DNA of 64,000 bases, taken from Trinickia dabaoshanensis. Lineage in GTDB: Bacteria > Pseudomonadota > Gammaproteobacteria > Burkholderiales > Burkholderiaceae. Both the position numbers and the translations under genes were made by a program. The first letter of the stretch is position 1. Each line of letters begins with the position of its first letter. Shown here piece after piece: positions 47,618-57,172 of this stretch. The stretch lies in NCBI RefSeq assembly GCF_002879885.1, contig NZ_PNYA01000015.1:1-64000 (forward strand). Direction: 5' to 3'. The notes under the pieces are model-generated. The model was not told where the DNA came from. It worked only from the letters and a program-made list of their open reading frames with translations, and did not search any database.

Positions 47618-48949
47618 ATGGCAAACGAAATCGAATTTGCCGACGATGCTTCCTCGTTCGCGCACACGCAGCAGTTCCAGGACATCAAGAACGCGGCGCA
47701 CGAGCATTTGCTCACGCGTATCGAGGAGCTCGGGGCGGAGTTCGGCCGCTGGTCGCGCACGGCGATCAATCAGTTCGTCGATCTGGAGATGGACAGCTTC
47801 GTGCGGCTTCGCAGAATCCCGATCAACGAAAGCGAAGTGAGGCTCATCGCCGAGGCGCTGACGAAGGAGCTCGCGGGCTTCGGGCCGATCGAGGACTTGC
47901 TCGGCGATCCCGCGGTCGAAGACATCCTCGTCAACGGCTACCGCGACGTGTACGTGTCGCGCCACGGGATCTTGACGAAGATGCCGGTGCGCTTCGCCGA
48001 CAACGCGCATTTGCTGCGCATCGTGCGGCGTATCCTCGCGCCGATCGGCCGGCGCTTGGACGAATCCAACCCGATGGTCGATGCGCGCCTGCCCGACGGC
48101 GGGCGCGTGAACGTCGTGATCGAGCCGCTGTCGATCGATGGGCCCGTCGTCTCGATTCGCAAGTTCCGCAAAGATCCGCTGCGGCCATCCGATCTATTGG
48201 CGAACGCAACGTACAACGCCGAAATCGGCGCGCTGCTCGAGGCGGCCGTGGCGGCGCGTTGCAACGTGCTGGTCTCCGGCGGAACGAGCTCGGGCAAGAC
48301 GTCGCTTTTGAACGCACTGGCGTTTCATATCCCCGAGCCGGAGCGCGTCGTCACGATCGAGGATACGGCCGAGCTGTCGTTGAATCATCCGCACGTCGTG
48401 CGTCTGGAGAGCCGGCCCGGCGGCTTCGACGGCTCGGGGCTCGTCACGATTCGCGACTTGCTGCGCAATACGCTGCGGATGCGGCCCGATCGCATCATCG
48501 TCGGCGAAGTGCGCGGCGGCGAAGTGCTCGAGATGTTGCAAGCGATGAATACGGGGCACGACGGCTCGATGGGTACGGTGCATGCCAGCTCGCCGCGCGA
48601 GTGCCTCTATCGGCTCGAAATGTTGGCCGGTTTCGCAGGTTTTCAAGGCACGGAATCGAGCTTGCGCAGGCAGATCGCCAATGCGATCGACTTCATCGTG
48701 CAAATCGGCCGGCTTTCCAATGGACGGCGGCGCATCTTGTCGGTTACCGAGGTCACCGGTCTTTCCGACACGATCATCGCGACGCAAGAGTTGTATCGCT
48801 ACGAACCCATCGCGGGACAGGACGGCGATGAGCTCGATCATTGGGTGTCGCTCGGCATTCACCCGCACTCGCCGAAGCTCGCGCGCTTCAGAAGCGTGCT
48901 CGGCGCGAGCTTCGACGACGGCTTCTCGCAAGGAGGATTCCGTGTCTGA
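47618..48949 (+). CDS. tadA: secretion ATPase TadA/CpaF
   Basis: This cytosolic hexameric ATPase powers Flp pilus assembly. The 443 residues show the CpaF pattern: [20 protein letters not shown] near 85-105, [20 protein letters not shown], Walker [15 protein letters not shown] (about 220-233), [20 protein letters not shown], Walker [12 protein letters not shown] and the [10 protein letters not shown] loop. It lies 3 bases after tadZ, and its end overlaps the start of tadB by 8 bases. Confidence 0.96.
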   Translation: MANEIEFADDASSFAHTQQFQDIKNAAHEHLLTRIEELGAEFGRWSRTAINQFVDLEMDSFVRLRRIPINESEVRLIAEALTKELAGFGPIEDLLGDPAVEDILVNGYRDVYVSRHGILTKMPVRFADNAHLLRIVRRILAPIGRRLDESNPMVDARLPDGGRVNVVIEPLSIDGPVVSIRKFRKDPLRPSDLLANATYNAEIGALLEAAVAARCNVLVSGGTSSGKTSLLNALAFHIPEPERVVTIEDTAELSLNHPHVVRLESRPGGFDGSGLVTIRDLLRNTLRMRPDRIIVGEVRGGEVLEMLQAMNTGHDGSMGTVHASSPRECLYRLEMLAGFAGFQGTESSLRRQIANAIDFIVQIGRLSNGRRRILSVTEVTGLSDTIIATQELYRYEPIAGQDGDELDHWVSLGIHPHSPKLARFRSVLGASFDDGFSQGGFRV

Positions 48950-49910
48950 AGGCGTGGCGGCATTGTTGGCGGTGGCGCTGGTGTGCGCGGCGCTCGCGCT
49001 GATGCTCTGGCAACGCGCCGCGCGCAGCCAGCGCCGGCTCACGATCGAACGCTTCGTCGAGCGCCGTGTGCTCGCGTCCGGAGCCGGGGGGGCGGCCAGC
49101 GTGCCGATGTCCGGCAAGGCCGCGTCCGCGCCGCCGCAGGTGGAACGCGCAAGACAAGAGGCGGTGCCGTTTTGGCCCGAGGTGCTCGAGCATCTTGCGG
49201 TGCGCGCCGGGTTGGCCGGCGCGGGCAAGCCTGTGGCGATCGCGTCGGCGGGTATCGCGCTCGGCGTCGTATGGATCGGCGTACGCGTGAGCGTCGTGGC
49301 GGCTTGCGCCGCCGCGGTCGCATCGGCCGCGGCGGTCGCGCTCGCGGTGACGGCGCGCGCGCAACGGCGGCGGCTCGCGATCGTCACGCAGCTTCCCGCG
49401 TTTTTGGACGGCATCGTGCGCCTCGTCACGCTCGGCAACAGCGTGCCGGCCGCGTTCCAAGCAGCGTTGAAAAGCACCGAGGCGCCGTTGCGCGAATGTC
49501 TCGACCACGTCTCGCGCATGATGCGAGCCGGTGCGGAGATCGATCGCGCGCTCGCGCACGTCGCGATCGTCTATCGAACGCGCGAGTTCGAGTTCGTCGG
49601 GGCGGTCTTGCGCTTGTCGGTCAAATACGGGGGACGGGCCGATGTCATGCTCGAGCGGATGTCGGCTTTCATGCGCGATCTCGAACAGGCCGAGCGAGAG
49701 CTATCCGCGATGTCGGCGGAGACGCGGCTGTCGGCCTGGGTGCTCGTCGCGCTGCCGATTCTGATCGGAGGGTTCCTCGTGGCGACGAACCCCACGTATT
49801 TCCAGGCGATGTGGGGCGACGCCGACGGGCGCCGCCTCATTTGTCTCGCGTTCGCTTTGCAGGCCGTCGGGGGCTATCTGCTGTATCGCATGACTCGGTT
49901 GAGGGCATGA
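48942..49910 (+). CDS. tadB: inner-membrane platform protein TadB
   Basis: TadB and TadC are paralogous type II secretion F-domain proteins forming the inner-membrane platform that works with TadA. This 322-residue protein has an N-terminal helix (about 4-22), two helices near 85-130, the F-domain (LPAFLDGIVRLVTLGNSVPA, then AALKSTEAPLRECLDHVSRM) and a final pair of membrane helices. The GTG at 48942 is taken because AAGGAGGATTCC precedes it; the gene overlaps tadA, indicating coupling. Confidence 0.93.
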   Translation: MSEGVAALLAVALVCAALALMLWQRAARSQRRLTIERFVERRVLASGAGGAASVPMSGKAASAPPQVERARQEAVPFWPEVLEHLAVRAGLAGAGKPVAIASAGIALGVVWIGVRVSVVAACAAAVASAAAVALAVTARAQRRRLAIVTQLPAFLDGIVRLVTLGNSVPAAFQAALKSTEAPLRECLDHVSRMMRAGAEIDRALAHVAIVYRTREFEFVGAVLRLSVKYGGRADVMLERMSAFMRDLEQAERELSAMSAETRLSAWVLVALPILIGGFLVATNPTYFQAMWGDADGRRLICLAFALQAVGGYLLYRMTRLRA

Positions 49911-49913
49911 GCG

Positions 49914-51002
49914 ATGAGAGCCGATCGAATCATGGCGCTGGCACTCGCGCTCGGCGCACTGGGATGCCTGTTGCTCGCTTACGTTGCGGTGAACCGCCTG
50001 AAGGCCGCGCGGCGCGGAGCCCGCACGCTCGAGAACGCGCTCGAGCGGCGTGCGGCGATGGCGGCGGCACGCGCCGAGACCGACGCACGCGCGGCGCCTG
50101 GCGGCGTGCCGCTCGGCGCTGTGCCGCAGGCTCGCTATATGACGGCGCCGGCCACGGCGCAACGCGGCGAGGCCGGTGCGCCCGGTGCGCCGCCGCTGGC
50201 TGCGCCGCCCAGGACGATCGCCCAACAACTGACGGCATGGCGGGCGCGCTGCGGCCAAGCAGGCGCGCGATGGCTCGATACGCCGCTGGGCAGGCAAGTC
50301 GTCGCGGCCGAAGACCGGCGCCTCATCGAGCAATGCGGGTTCGTCGACATCAACGCGCGGGGACTGTTTCTGCTCTCGCGCCTGGCTTGCGCACTGGCGG
50401 CGCCGCCTTTGGCGGGTTGGCTATGGGGCGCCGACGTACCGGGTGCATACCGCATCGCTTTTGTCGCGGCGGCTTTCACGATCGGCTTCATGGTGCCCAA
50501 ATTCGCGCTGGGGCGGCGCGCGGCCGGGCGCCGCGGCGCGGTGGCCGACGAAATGCCGGTGCTCGTCGATTTGCTGCGCCTGCTGCAAGGGGTGGGTCTG
50601 TCGCTCGACCAAAGCCTGCAAGTGACGATCAACGATTTCCGCGCGATGCTGCCGGTGCTCGCGGGGGAGCTCGAATTGGCGCAGCGTCAATTCGTGGCGG
50701 GACGGACGCGCGAGCAATCGCTGCAGCGTTTGGCGGCCAGTTTCGACAACGAGGATTTGCGCGCGGTCGTGCGGCTGATGATCCAGGTCGATCGGCACGG
50801 GGGCGCGGTGCAAGAACCGCTGAAACAGTTCGGCGATCGGTTGCGCGAGACGCGGCGCGCGAGGTTGCGCGAAAAGATAGGACAACTAACGGTCAAGATG
50901 ACCGGCGTCATGATTTTGACGCTTTTGCCGGCGCTGTTGATCGTGACGGCCGGCCCTGGTTTGCTGGCGGTGATCCGGTCGCTGGCCGGTGTGCATCGAT
51001 AA
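49914..51002 (+). CDS. tadC: inner-membrane platform protein TadC
   Basis: This 362-residue protein is the partner of TadB. It has an N-terminal membrane helix (about 6-26), an Ala/Arg-rich cytoplasmic linker (40-110), a membrane pair near 165-200 and the F-domain (DEMPVLVDLLRLLQGVGLSL, then FDNEDLRAVVRLMIQVDRHG). A last hydrophobic segment lies at about 328-352. It begins 3 bases after tadB. The long N-terminal linker is somewhat unusual for TadC. Confidence 0.92.
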   Translation: MRADRIMALALALGALGCLLLAYVAVNRLKAARRGARTLENALERRAAMAAARAETDARAAPGGVPLGAVPQARYMTAPATAQRGEAGAPGAPPLAAPPRTIAQQLTAWRARCGQAGARWLDTPLGRQVVAAEDRRLIEQCGFVDINARGLFLLSRLACALAAPPLAGWLWGADVPGAYRIAFVAAAFTIGFMVPKFALGRRAAGRRGAVADEMPVLVDLLRLLQGVGLSLDQSLQVTINDFRAMLPVLAGELELAQRQFVAGRTREQSLQRLAASFDNEDLRAVVRLMIQVDRHGGAVQEPLKQFGDRLRETRRARLREKIGQLTVKMTGVMILTLLPALLIVTAGPGLLAVIRSLAGVHR

Positions 51003-51066
51003 AGATCGAGCGCGGCGGCCGGCCCGCAAACCAATGCCGGGTTCCACAGAGAGATTGAACGAATCG

Positions 51067-51099
51067 ATGAACGAGGCGATGAACGAGGCGATGAATCGA
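51067..51099 (+). repeat. 12-base tandem repeat creating in-frame start codons
   Basis: ATGAACGAGGCG is present twice in a row, then a third degenerate copy (ATGAATCGA). It places four in-frame ATGs at the start of the TadD gene, each copy also carrying a GAGG core for the next ATG. Confidence 0.7.
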
Positions 51100-51924
51100 A
51101 TGATCCATGATCGTCCGGCGATCCGGGTGGGCCGGACGCGTTCGCGGCCACGCGCCTTGCTCGCCGCGGCGCTCGTCATCTCGTGCGCCGCCTGCGCGTT
51201 CAAGCCCTCCGGTTACGGTGCCGGCGTACAGGCGGAACGCGCGGCGGCGCAGTCCGTGGCTGAAAAGGACCCGGCGCCCGATACGCCGGGTATGTACCTC
51301 GCGTTGATCGACCGGATGCAGCGGCAGGGGCTCTACTACGCCTCGCTGGCGCATATCGACGCCTACGAAAAGCAGTATGGCGTGACGCCCGATTCGACCT
51401 TGCTGCGGGCGCAGGCGCTGCGCGAAACGGGCCAGAGCGCCGCGAGCGCGGATGCCTATCGGGCGTTGCTCCCGACATCGCTCGCGGCGAGCGGCTACCA
51501 CGGCCTGGGCTTGCTTGCCGGCGCCGCCGGGGACTTCCGAGGTGCGTGCCGCGCGTTGCAGCAAGCGGCTGCGCTCGCGCCCACCGATGCCGCCACACTG
51601 TCCGATCTCGGTTATGCGCGGCTGCGCGAGGGCGACGTGGCGGGTGCGCGCGTACCGCTGATGCAAGCGGCCGAGCTCGATTCGGGCAACGCCCGCGTAC
51701 AGGCGAACGTCGTGTTGCTATTGCTGGCGCAGGGTCGAGTGAAGCAAGCGCGCGCGTTGATGGACGCGCGGCAGTTCACGCCTGCAGTGCGTTCGGCCCT
51801 GCATGACGATGCGGCGAAAGTCGCGCGCGCCGCGCGTGAGTTCAAGAGCGATCCCAAGAACGATCCGATCGCGGCGCGCGATCCCGCGGACGTGCAAACG
51901 ATTTCCGGGCGCAGCGATCGATGA
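51067..51924 (+). CDS. tadD: TadD-like TPR lipoprotein
   Basis: TadD is a TPR-containing lipoprotein that assists the secretin. The start is ambiguous. Four in-frame ATGs at 51067, 51079, 51091 and 51100 arise from the 12-base repeat ATGAACGAGGCG; the first is used here. A signal helix follows (RALLAAALVISCAACAF), with VISC and CAAC as alternative lipobox cysteines. TPR-like helices follow (YRALLPTSLAASGYHGLGLL, then RALQQAAALAPTDAATLSDL, GYARLREGDVAGARV). The stop overlaps the frame of the next gene. Confidence 0.85.
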   Translation: MNEAMNEAMNRMIHDRPAIRVGRTRSRPRALLAAALVISCAACAFKPSGYGAGVQAERAAAQSVAEKDPAPDTPGMYLALIDRMQRQGLYYASLAHIDAYEKQYGVTPDSTLLRAQALRETGQSAASADAYRALLPTSLAASGYHGLGLLAGAAGDFRGACRALQQAAALAPTDAATLSDLGYARLREGDVAGARVPLMQAAELDSGNARVQANVVLLLLAQGRVKQARALMDARQFTPAVRSALHDDAAKVARAAREFKSDPKNDPIAARDPADVQTISGRSDR

Positions 51925-51947
51925 ATGCCCGTAACGAAGGAGAGGCG

Positions 51948-52322
51948 ATGTATCGACGAAACCCCGTCACGAATCGGCGAGCGCGCGTCGCGATCGTCGT
52001 GATGCTCATCGCGGCCGGCCTAGGCGCCGCGGTCGAAGCGTGCGCACAGTCGGGCGCAAAACTGGGCGCAAAACGGGGCGCCGCCGATATCGGGCAGAGC
52101 ACACGTTCGTGGCTCGAGTTGCAGCGCACGAACGCCGCGGCGGCGCCCGCGTTGCCGATGCCGGGTGCCCAAGCGACGTTGGCTTACGAGCGCTATATGG
52201 ACTCGTTCCGCACGAAAATCCCGGAGTCGTTCGGCTCGACGCTCTCGGGCGAGAGCGGGGCGGCACGCTTCGATCGGTGGAACGCCGGATCCGGGGCGAT
52301 TGCGCCGCCGGGTGACAACTGA
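51948..52322 (+). CDS. DUF3613 tad-associated exported protein
   Basis: This 124-residue protein begins with a signal peptide (about 12-40, ending in ACAQ) and continues with a helical segment: GQSTRSWLELQRTNAAAAPA, then AYERYMDSFRTKIPESFGST. That layout matches the small DUF3613 proteins found inside tad loci of this group. The ATG at 51948 is chosen for its AAGGAGAGG site; a further ATG at 51921 overlaps the tadD stop and is an alternative. It is probably periplasmic. Its role in pilus assembly is unknown. Confidence 0.78.
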   Translation: MYRRNPVTNRRARVAIVVMLIAAGLGAAVEACAQSGAKLGAKRGAADIGQSTRSWLELQRTNAAAAPALPMPGAQATLAYERYMDSFRTKIPESFGSTLSGESGAARFDRWNAGSGAIAPPGDN

Positions 52323-52330
52323 GCGCTCCC

Positions 52331-54106
52331 GTGATCGTGCCGCGCGCCCTCATGCGCCATGCGAGCGCCGGTTTGCCGCTCGTTCCGAAGCGGCCGATGC
52401 GTCGCGCTCAGCGCGGCACGATTGCGCCGATCGTCGCGCTGTTCATGACGGTCGTGATCGCATCGCTCGGTGCGCTCGACGTGGGCAACGCGTTCTTCGC
52501 TCGACGCGCCTTGCAGCGCACGGCCGATCTCGCGGCCTTGGCCGCGGCGCAGACCATGGACGACGCGTGCGCGAAGCCGACGGCCATCGCGCGGGCGAAC
52601 GCGGCGGCCAACGGCTTTTCGACCGATGCGGCGGGCCAATCGATGAGCGTCGTGTGCGGACGTTGGGATACGAGCGCCAATGCCGCCCCCAGCTATTTTG
52701 CCGCGACGAGTGCGGCGACGCCGCTCAACGCGGTCCAAGTGACGGCGACGCGTAGCGTGCCGTATTTCTTTCTCGGCCCGGCGCGGCAGATGAGCGCCAG
52801 CGCAACGGCCGAGGCGACGAATCTCGGCGCGTTTACCGTGGGTACCACGCTCGCGCAACTGCAAGGTGGCCTCGTGGGGGCGTTGCTCAACGCGCTGCTG
52901 GGTGCCGATGTGAATGTATCCGTTGCCTCGTACGAATCGCTAGCGAACGCGCGCGTGCGGATGCGCGATCTGATGGCGGCGGCCGGCGTCGGCACCGTCG
53001 ACCAGTTGCTGGCCACGCAGGTGAACGTCGAGCAATTGGCCCGTTTGATGGTCACGGCGTTGTCGTCGACATCGATTGCCGATGCGAATTTGCAAACCGA
53101 CGTGGCGACACTGCAGGCGATCGCGGGGAGCAGCGGCGCCGCGAATGCGGTCTCGTTCGCGCTCGGCGGCGAGCAGGGCGGCCACGGCGTGATCGCGCTC
53201 GGCGCGGCCGATGGCCAAAGCGCGCTCGACGCGACGATCAGCCCCTTCGATGCGCTGCTCGTCGCGGCCGAGATCGCCAAGGCGGGGCAACCGCCCATCG
53301 ACGTGGCGACCGGACTTCAGATCGCCGGCTTCGGCGCGACGCTGAAGGTGCAGATCGTCGAGCCGCCCGTGTTGGCCGTCGGCGAAGCCGGCGTCGATTC
53401 GGTCAAGCAACGCTGGCGCACGCAGGCGAGTACCGCGCAGGTCCGCGTTTATCTCGACGTAACGCTCGGCACGCCGGCGCTGCCCGTCATCGGCGGCGTG
53501 CTCCTGCATGTGCCGCTCTCGCTCGAGGTCGCGCCCGGCACGGCCTGGTTGCAGGCGACGAACTGTGCGGCGACGCAGGCGGCCAGCACCTCGACGATCG
53601 GCGTGCAACCAGGCTTGGCGAATCTTTGCCTGGGCGATCCGCCCACCGACCTCTCGGCGTCGCAGCCGTTTTCGTGCACGCGGCCCGCGACGCTCGTGAA
53701 CGTCGCAAACGTCGTCACCGTCACGGCCAACGCCGCGCTGCCCGCCGTCGTGCCGCCGTCGTCCGCCACGACGCTGACCTTCGTGGGCGCGACCCCGACC
53801 GACGGCGCGTACCAAAGCGCCAATTCGAACGCCGTCGGCGGCGTGTTGGCCAATGGGCTCGATGGCCTCGCCGCGTCCCTCGCCCAACCCGACGCGTTGA
53901 ACGTGACGCTGCTCGGCGCGCTGTCGCTGCCGGTCGGTCCGCTCGTGGACGCGCTGCTCACCGTGCTGACTCCCGCGCTGGGCCAGTTGCTCTCGGGGTT
54001 CGATGCGGCCGTCGATCCGCTACTGCAGCTGCTCGGCGCGCAAGTCGGCGTCGCGACCGTCCACGATCTCTCGCTGACCTGCGGCGTGTCGAAATTGGTC
54101 TATTGA
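52331..54106 (+). CDS. tadG: TadG-like pilus assembly protein
   Basis: The first 75 residues hold the Tad-type N-terminal segment (RGTIAPIVALFMTVVIASLG, ALDVGNAFFARRALQRTADL, ALAAAQTM), shared with TadG-like proteins that anchor in the inner membrane through one helix. The long periplasmic part (about 80-591) is Ala/Val/Thr-rich, mainly beta, with four conserved-looking Cys. No von Willebrand A domain with a MIDAS (DxSxS) is visible, unlike some TadG. The start is taken as the GTG at 52331; an ATG at 52352 is possible. It closes the structural part of the tad locus. Confidence 0.85.
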   Translation: MIVPRALMRHASAGLPLVPKRPMRRAQRGTIAPIVALFMTVVIASLGALDVGNAFFARRALQRTADLAALAAAQTMDDACAKPTAIARANAAANGFSTDAAGQSMSVVCGRWDTSANAAPSYFAATSAATPLNAVQVTATRSVPYFFLGPARQMSASATAEATNLGAFTVGTTLAQLQGGLVGALLNALLGADVNVSVASYESLANARVRMRDLMAAAGVGTVDQLLATQVNVEQLARLMVTALSSTSIADANLQTDVATLQAIAGSSGAANAVSFALGGEQGGHGVIALGAADGQSALDATISPFDALLVAAEIAKAGQPPIDVATGLQIAGFGATLKVQIVEPPVLAVGEAGVDSVKQRWRTQASTAQVRVYLDVTLGTPALPVIGGVLLHVPLSLEVAPGTAWLQATNCAATQAASTSTIGVQPGLANLCLGDPPTDLSASQPFSCTRPATLVNVANVVTVTANAALPAVVPPSSATTLTFVGATPTDGAYQSANSNAVGGVLANGLDGLAASLAQPDALNVTLLGALSLPVGPLVDALLTVLTPALGQLLSGFDAAVDPLLQLLGAQVGVATVHDLSLTCGVSKLVY

Positions 54107-54127
54107 TGTTTAGGATCCCTAATAACG

Positions 54128-55522
54128 ATGAAAACCGGCCATACGATCGAGGAACTGGACATTTATGTCTGGGAGGGCAAGGCTGACATCGTCGAGCGCG
54201 TGGTGCGCTGCATGTCGAGCTTCGACGTCGACGTGATCCGCGCCGACGATATGACGAACGCCCCCGAGCGCAGCGTCTCGCGCGCGTCGCTAGCCGTCAT
54301 CAGCGTGAGCGTGATCGGCGCCAGCGGCGCCAAGCTGCGCGATTGGCAGGCGCATACCGGCATGCCGGTGATTTGGGTGGGCGCGCTGCCGCGCGAGCGC
54401 GACCCCGCCACGTACCCGCCCGAGTACTCGCATGTGCTGCCGCTCGATTTCACGTGCGCCGAGCTGCGCGGCATGGTGGGCAAGCTGCTGACCCAGTTGC
54501 GCGCACATGCGGCGCAAGCGCCCGAGCCGAGCGTGCTCGTCGCCCATTCCGAGTGCATGCAGGCGCTGCTGCACGAGGTCGATACGTTCGCCGATTGCGA
54601 CACGAGCGTGCTGATCCGCGGCGAGACGGGGGTGGGCAAGGAGCGCATCGCGCAGCTTCTGCACGAAAAGCACTCGCGCTATCGCGACGGCCCGTTCGTC
54701 GCGGTCAATTGCGGCGCGATTCCGGACGGGCTTTTCGAGTCGCTGTTCTTCGGTCATGCGAAGGGGTCGTTCACCGGTGCGGTGGGCGCGCACAAAGGCT
54801 ACTTCGAGCAGGCGGACGGGGGCACCTTGTTCCTGGACGAGATCGGCGACTTGCCGTTGTATCAGCAAGTGAAGCTGCTGCGCGTGCTCGAGGATTGCGC
54901 GGTGACGCGGATTGGATCGGCGATGCCCGTCAAGGTCGATTTCCGCCTCGTGGCGGCGACCAACAAGGACTTGCCGCAACTGGTGAAGGACGGCACCTTC
55001 CGGGCCGATCTGTACTACCGGCTCGCCGTGATCGAGTTGCGCATCCCGTCGCTGGAGGAGCGCGGGGCGGTGGAAAAGATCGCGATCTTCAAGGCGTTCA
55101 TCGCCGCCGTCGTGGGCGCCGAGCGATTGGCGGCGCTGCCGGAGATCCCTTATTGGCTCGCCGATGCCGTGGCCGATACCTACTTCCCCGGCAACGTGCG
55201 CGAATTGCGCAACCTCGCCGAGCGTATCGGCGTGACGGTGCGTCAGATCGGCGCGTGGGATGCCGCGCGGCTGCGCCGGCTCATAGCCCACGCCCGCAAT
55301 GCGCAGAGCGCGCCGGCCGAGACCGCGGTGCAAGGGCTCGTCGACCGCAGCAAATGGGACATGGCCGAGCGCGAGCGTGTGCTCGCGGCGCTTGCCTCGA
55401 ACGCGTGGCGAAGGCAAGACACAGCACAATACCTCGGGATTAGCCGGAAAGTCTTGTGGGAAAAAATGAGGAAGTACCAGATATTCGATGAGGAGCCCGA
55501 AACGCGAGAAAGTGAGGGATAA
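54128..55522 (+). CDS. sigma-54 enhancer-binding activator with degenerate receiver
   Basis: This 464-residue regulator has an N-terminal receiver-like domain (1-115), then a sigma-54 AAA+ domain with Walker [13 protein letters not shown] (about 163-174), GSFTGA in place of GAFTGA (about 213-218), Walker [12 protein letters not shown] and the Arg finger region [13 protein letters not shown]-terminal Fis-type helix-turn-helix follows ([20 protein letters not shown]). The receiver lacks an evident phosphorylatable Asp: where the acceptor strand is expected the sequence is [12 protein letters not shown]. It resembles VpsR-type activators that bind a small ligand. It lies 21 bases after tadG and may control the locus. 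Confidence 0.9.
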   Translation: MKTGHTIEELDIYVWEGKADIVERVVRCMSSFDVDVIRADDMTNAPERSVSRASLAVISVSVIGASGAKLRDWQAHTGMPVIWVGALPRERDPATYPPEYSHVLPLDFTCAELRGMVGKLLTQLRAHAAQAPEPSVLVAHSECMQALLHEVDTFADCDTSVLIRGETGVGKERIAQLLHEKHSRYRDGPFVAVNCGAIPDGLFESLFFGHAKGSFTGAVGAHKGYFEQADGGTLFLDEIGDLPLYQQVKLLRVLEDCAVTRIGSAMPVKVDFRLVAATNKDLPQLVKDGTFRADLYYRLAVIELRIPSLEERGAVEKIAIFKAFIAAVVGAERLAALPEIPYWLADAVADTYFPGNVRELRNLAERIGVTVRQIGAWDAARLRRLIAHARNAQSAPAETAVQGLVDRSKWDMAERERVLAALASNAWRRQDTAQYLGISRKVLWEKMRKYQIFDEEPETRESEG

Positions 55523-55579
55523 TGGCGCGCTTGAGTCAAGCTGTCTCAAAAGTAGAACTATTCCAGCAGGAAACGACAC

Positions 55580-56362
55580 ATGAGCCACTATTCGCGTATG
55601 CGGGGGACCGCGCTAACAGCGCTTATCGCAATCGGGGGATTGGGTATAAACGGTTGTGCCACGGCGCAGTCGGCCGCGGACGACACCGCAAACGTTGCAC
55701 CGGCCGCAGCGGCTCCGGCTGCTCCGGCGGTGCCTGCCGTCACGGCTTCGCCGGTGGCATCGACGCAGTTGTCGAGTCCGGTTACGGCACCGGATCAGTC
55801 CGCGTCGGCGGCCGCTGACACGACCGATGGGCAGGGCGATGTTGCGCAATTGCAACAGCTCATGCGCGGCAACGAGCTGTCCGAATTGCGTACCGCATAC
55901 AACGGCACGTATGGCGCGAGTCTGTTACTGCACGGCGAGGATATGACCTACTACGCCGTGCTGTTCCAGCAGAAGAATTTCTGGCGCGTGATCAAGACGA
56001 CGAACGCCGATTACGCGGAATCGGTCTACGCCGAATTCGTGCGGCGCAGCGCGCAGCTTGCCGACGTCGAAATCAAGCGCACGGTGCTCGCGGCGCAAAA
56101 GGCCTATACGGAAGCGTTGCTCGCCAAGGCTCAAGCCCGAGCCGATCGCTTGCAAGCGGATCTCGAGGTGGCGCACAAGCAGCAGGCGCTCGTCGCGAGC
56201 CGCCAGAAGCAGGCGCGCGAAGAGGCGGCTGCGCTGCAATCGCAAAAGCGCGCGGCTCAGGAGCAGTTGAGCGCCATGCAGCACCAGATTCATCTGTTGC
56301 AGCGTGAAACGCAGCAAGGCTTGCCCGCCACGCATCCGCATCCGCGCCGCCGTAAGCATTGA
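55580..56362 (+). CDS. DUF2968 lipoprotein
   Basis: This 260-residue protein has a signal peptide with lipobox INGC (Cys26), an Ala/Pro/Val linker (30-85) and the DUF2968 domain. The domain contains LRGNELSEL-type sequence (LQQLMRGNELSELRTAYNGT), YYAVLFQQKNFWRVIKTTN and a long helical coiled region. That region (about 150-240, AQKAYTEALLAKAQARADRL) is rich in Gln, Ala and Arg. The end is His/Arg-rich. It lies 57 bases after the sigma-54 activator in the same direction, but may belong to neither locus. The family is uncharacterised; an envelope role is likely. Confidence 0.85.
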   Translation: MSHYSRMRGTALTALIAIGGLGINGCATAQSAADDTANVAPAAAAPAAPAVPAVTASPVASTQLSSPVTAPDQSASAAADTTDGQGDVAQLQQLMRGNELSELRTAYNGTYGASLLLHGEDMTYYAVLFQQKNFWRVIKTTNADYAESVYAEFVRRSAQLADVEIKRTVLAAQKAYTEALLAKAQARADRLQADLEVAHKQQALVASRQKQAREEAAALQSQKRAAQEQLSAMQHQIHLLQRETQQGLPATHPHPRRRKH

Positions 56363-56468
56363 GCCGCAGGTGTGTCGAGCGCGCATGGGTGCGCTCGATA
56401 CATCGCATCGACTCGCTTAGCCCCGCTTCGCGGACGCGGCTCGCATGCGGGTTTCGGATGGGCTGGCG

Positions 56469-57128
56469 CTAGCGCCGCCCCTCGGGGCGCGCTTGTGTGA
56501 CGACGCGTTCGACGATCTGCTTGGCGCTGGTCAAGTGCGCCACCGTCATGGCACGCGCGCCGCGCGCGTCGCGCTCGCGGCATGCTTGCAAGATCGCGGC
56601 GTGCTCGTGCTGAAACGCTTCCGTATCGGCGAGCAGCATGCTTTGCAGCCGCTCGTAGCGCTCTACTTGACCTCGCAACTCGCGAATCGCTTTCAATTGC
56701 CGGCCATTGCCGCACGGCGCGTACAACAGTTCGTGAAACTCGCGGTTGAGCTCCCCTTGCTTATCGGCCGTCTTCGTCTTGCCCAGCAAGCGATGCACGA
56801 GTTCGGCGCGCACGAGCGTTTCCTCGTCCATGCGCTTGACGGCGCGATAGATCGCATCGCCCTCAAGCAGCATCCGCATCGCGTAAATTTCCTCGACGTC
56901 GCTCGGCTCCAGCGCTCGCACGACAGCGCCGCGATTCGGATAGATCTCGATGAGCCCCTCAGCTTCGAGCTTTTTCAGCGCCTCGCGCAATGGAATGCGG
57001 CTAACGGAAAAACGGCCCGCCAGTTCGCGTTCGACGAGGCGCATCCCGTCGTGTAATTCGCCGTTGGCTATCGACTCGCGCAGCGATTGGGCGAGTGCGT
57101 CGGCGGTGGAATCGATCTTCGGTTGCAT
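56469..57128 (-). CDS. GntR-family (FCD subgroup) transcriptional regulator
   Basis: The winged helix is at about 10-75 (LAQSLRESIANGELHDGMRL, GRFSVSRIPLREALKKLEAE, GLIEIYPNRGAVVRAL). An FCD ligand-binding domain follows (about 85-205) with the metal-ligand pattern (REFHELLYAPCGNGRQLKAI, and HAAILQACRERDARGARAM). This is the FadR/FCD type, which senses organic acids. The ATG at 57128 is preferred; the track frame begins at a TTG at 57158. Ribosome sites are weak in both cases. It is a likely local regulator; its target cannot be told from position alone. Confidence 0.88.
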   Translation of the reverse strand: MQPKIDSTADALAQSLRESIANGELHDGMRLVERELAGRFSVSRIPLREALKKLEAEGLIEIYPNRGAVVRALEPSDVEEIYAMRMLLEGDAIYRAVKRMDEETLVRAELVHRLLGKTKTADKQGELNREFHELLYAPCGNGRQLKAIRELRGQVERYERLQSMLLADTEAFQHEHAAILQACRERDARGARAMTVAHLTSAKQIVERVVTQARPEGRR

Positions 57129-57172
57129 GCGAGCGGTCGGCCGGCCACGGCTGCCCAAGGCAGCCGCAGCGG

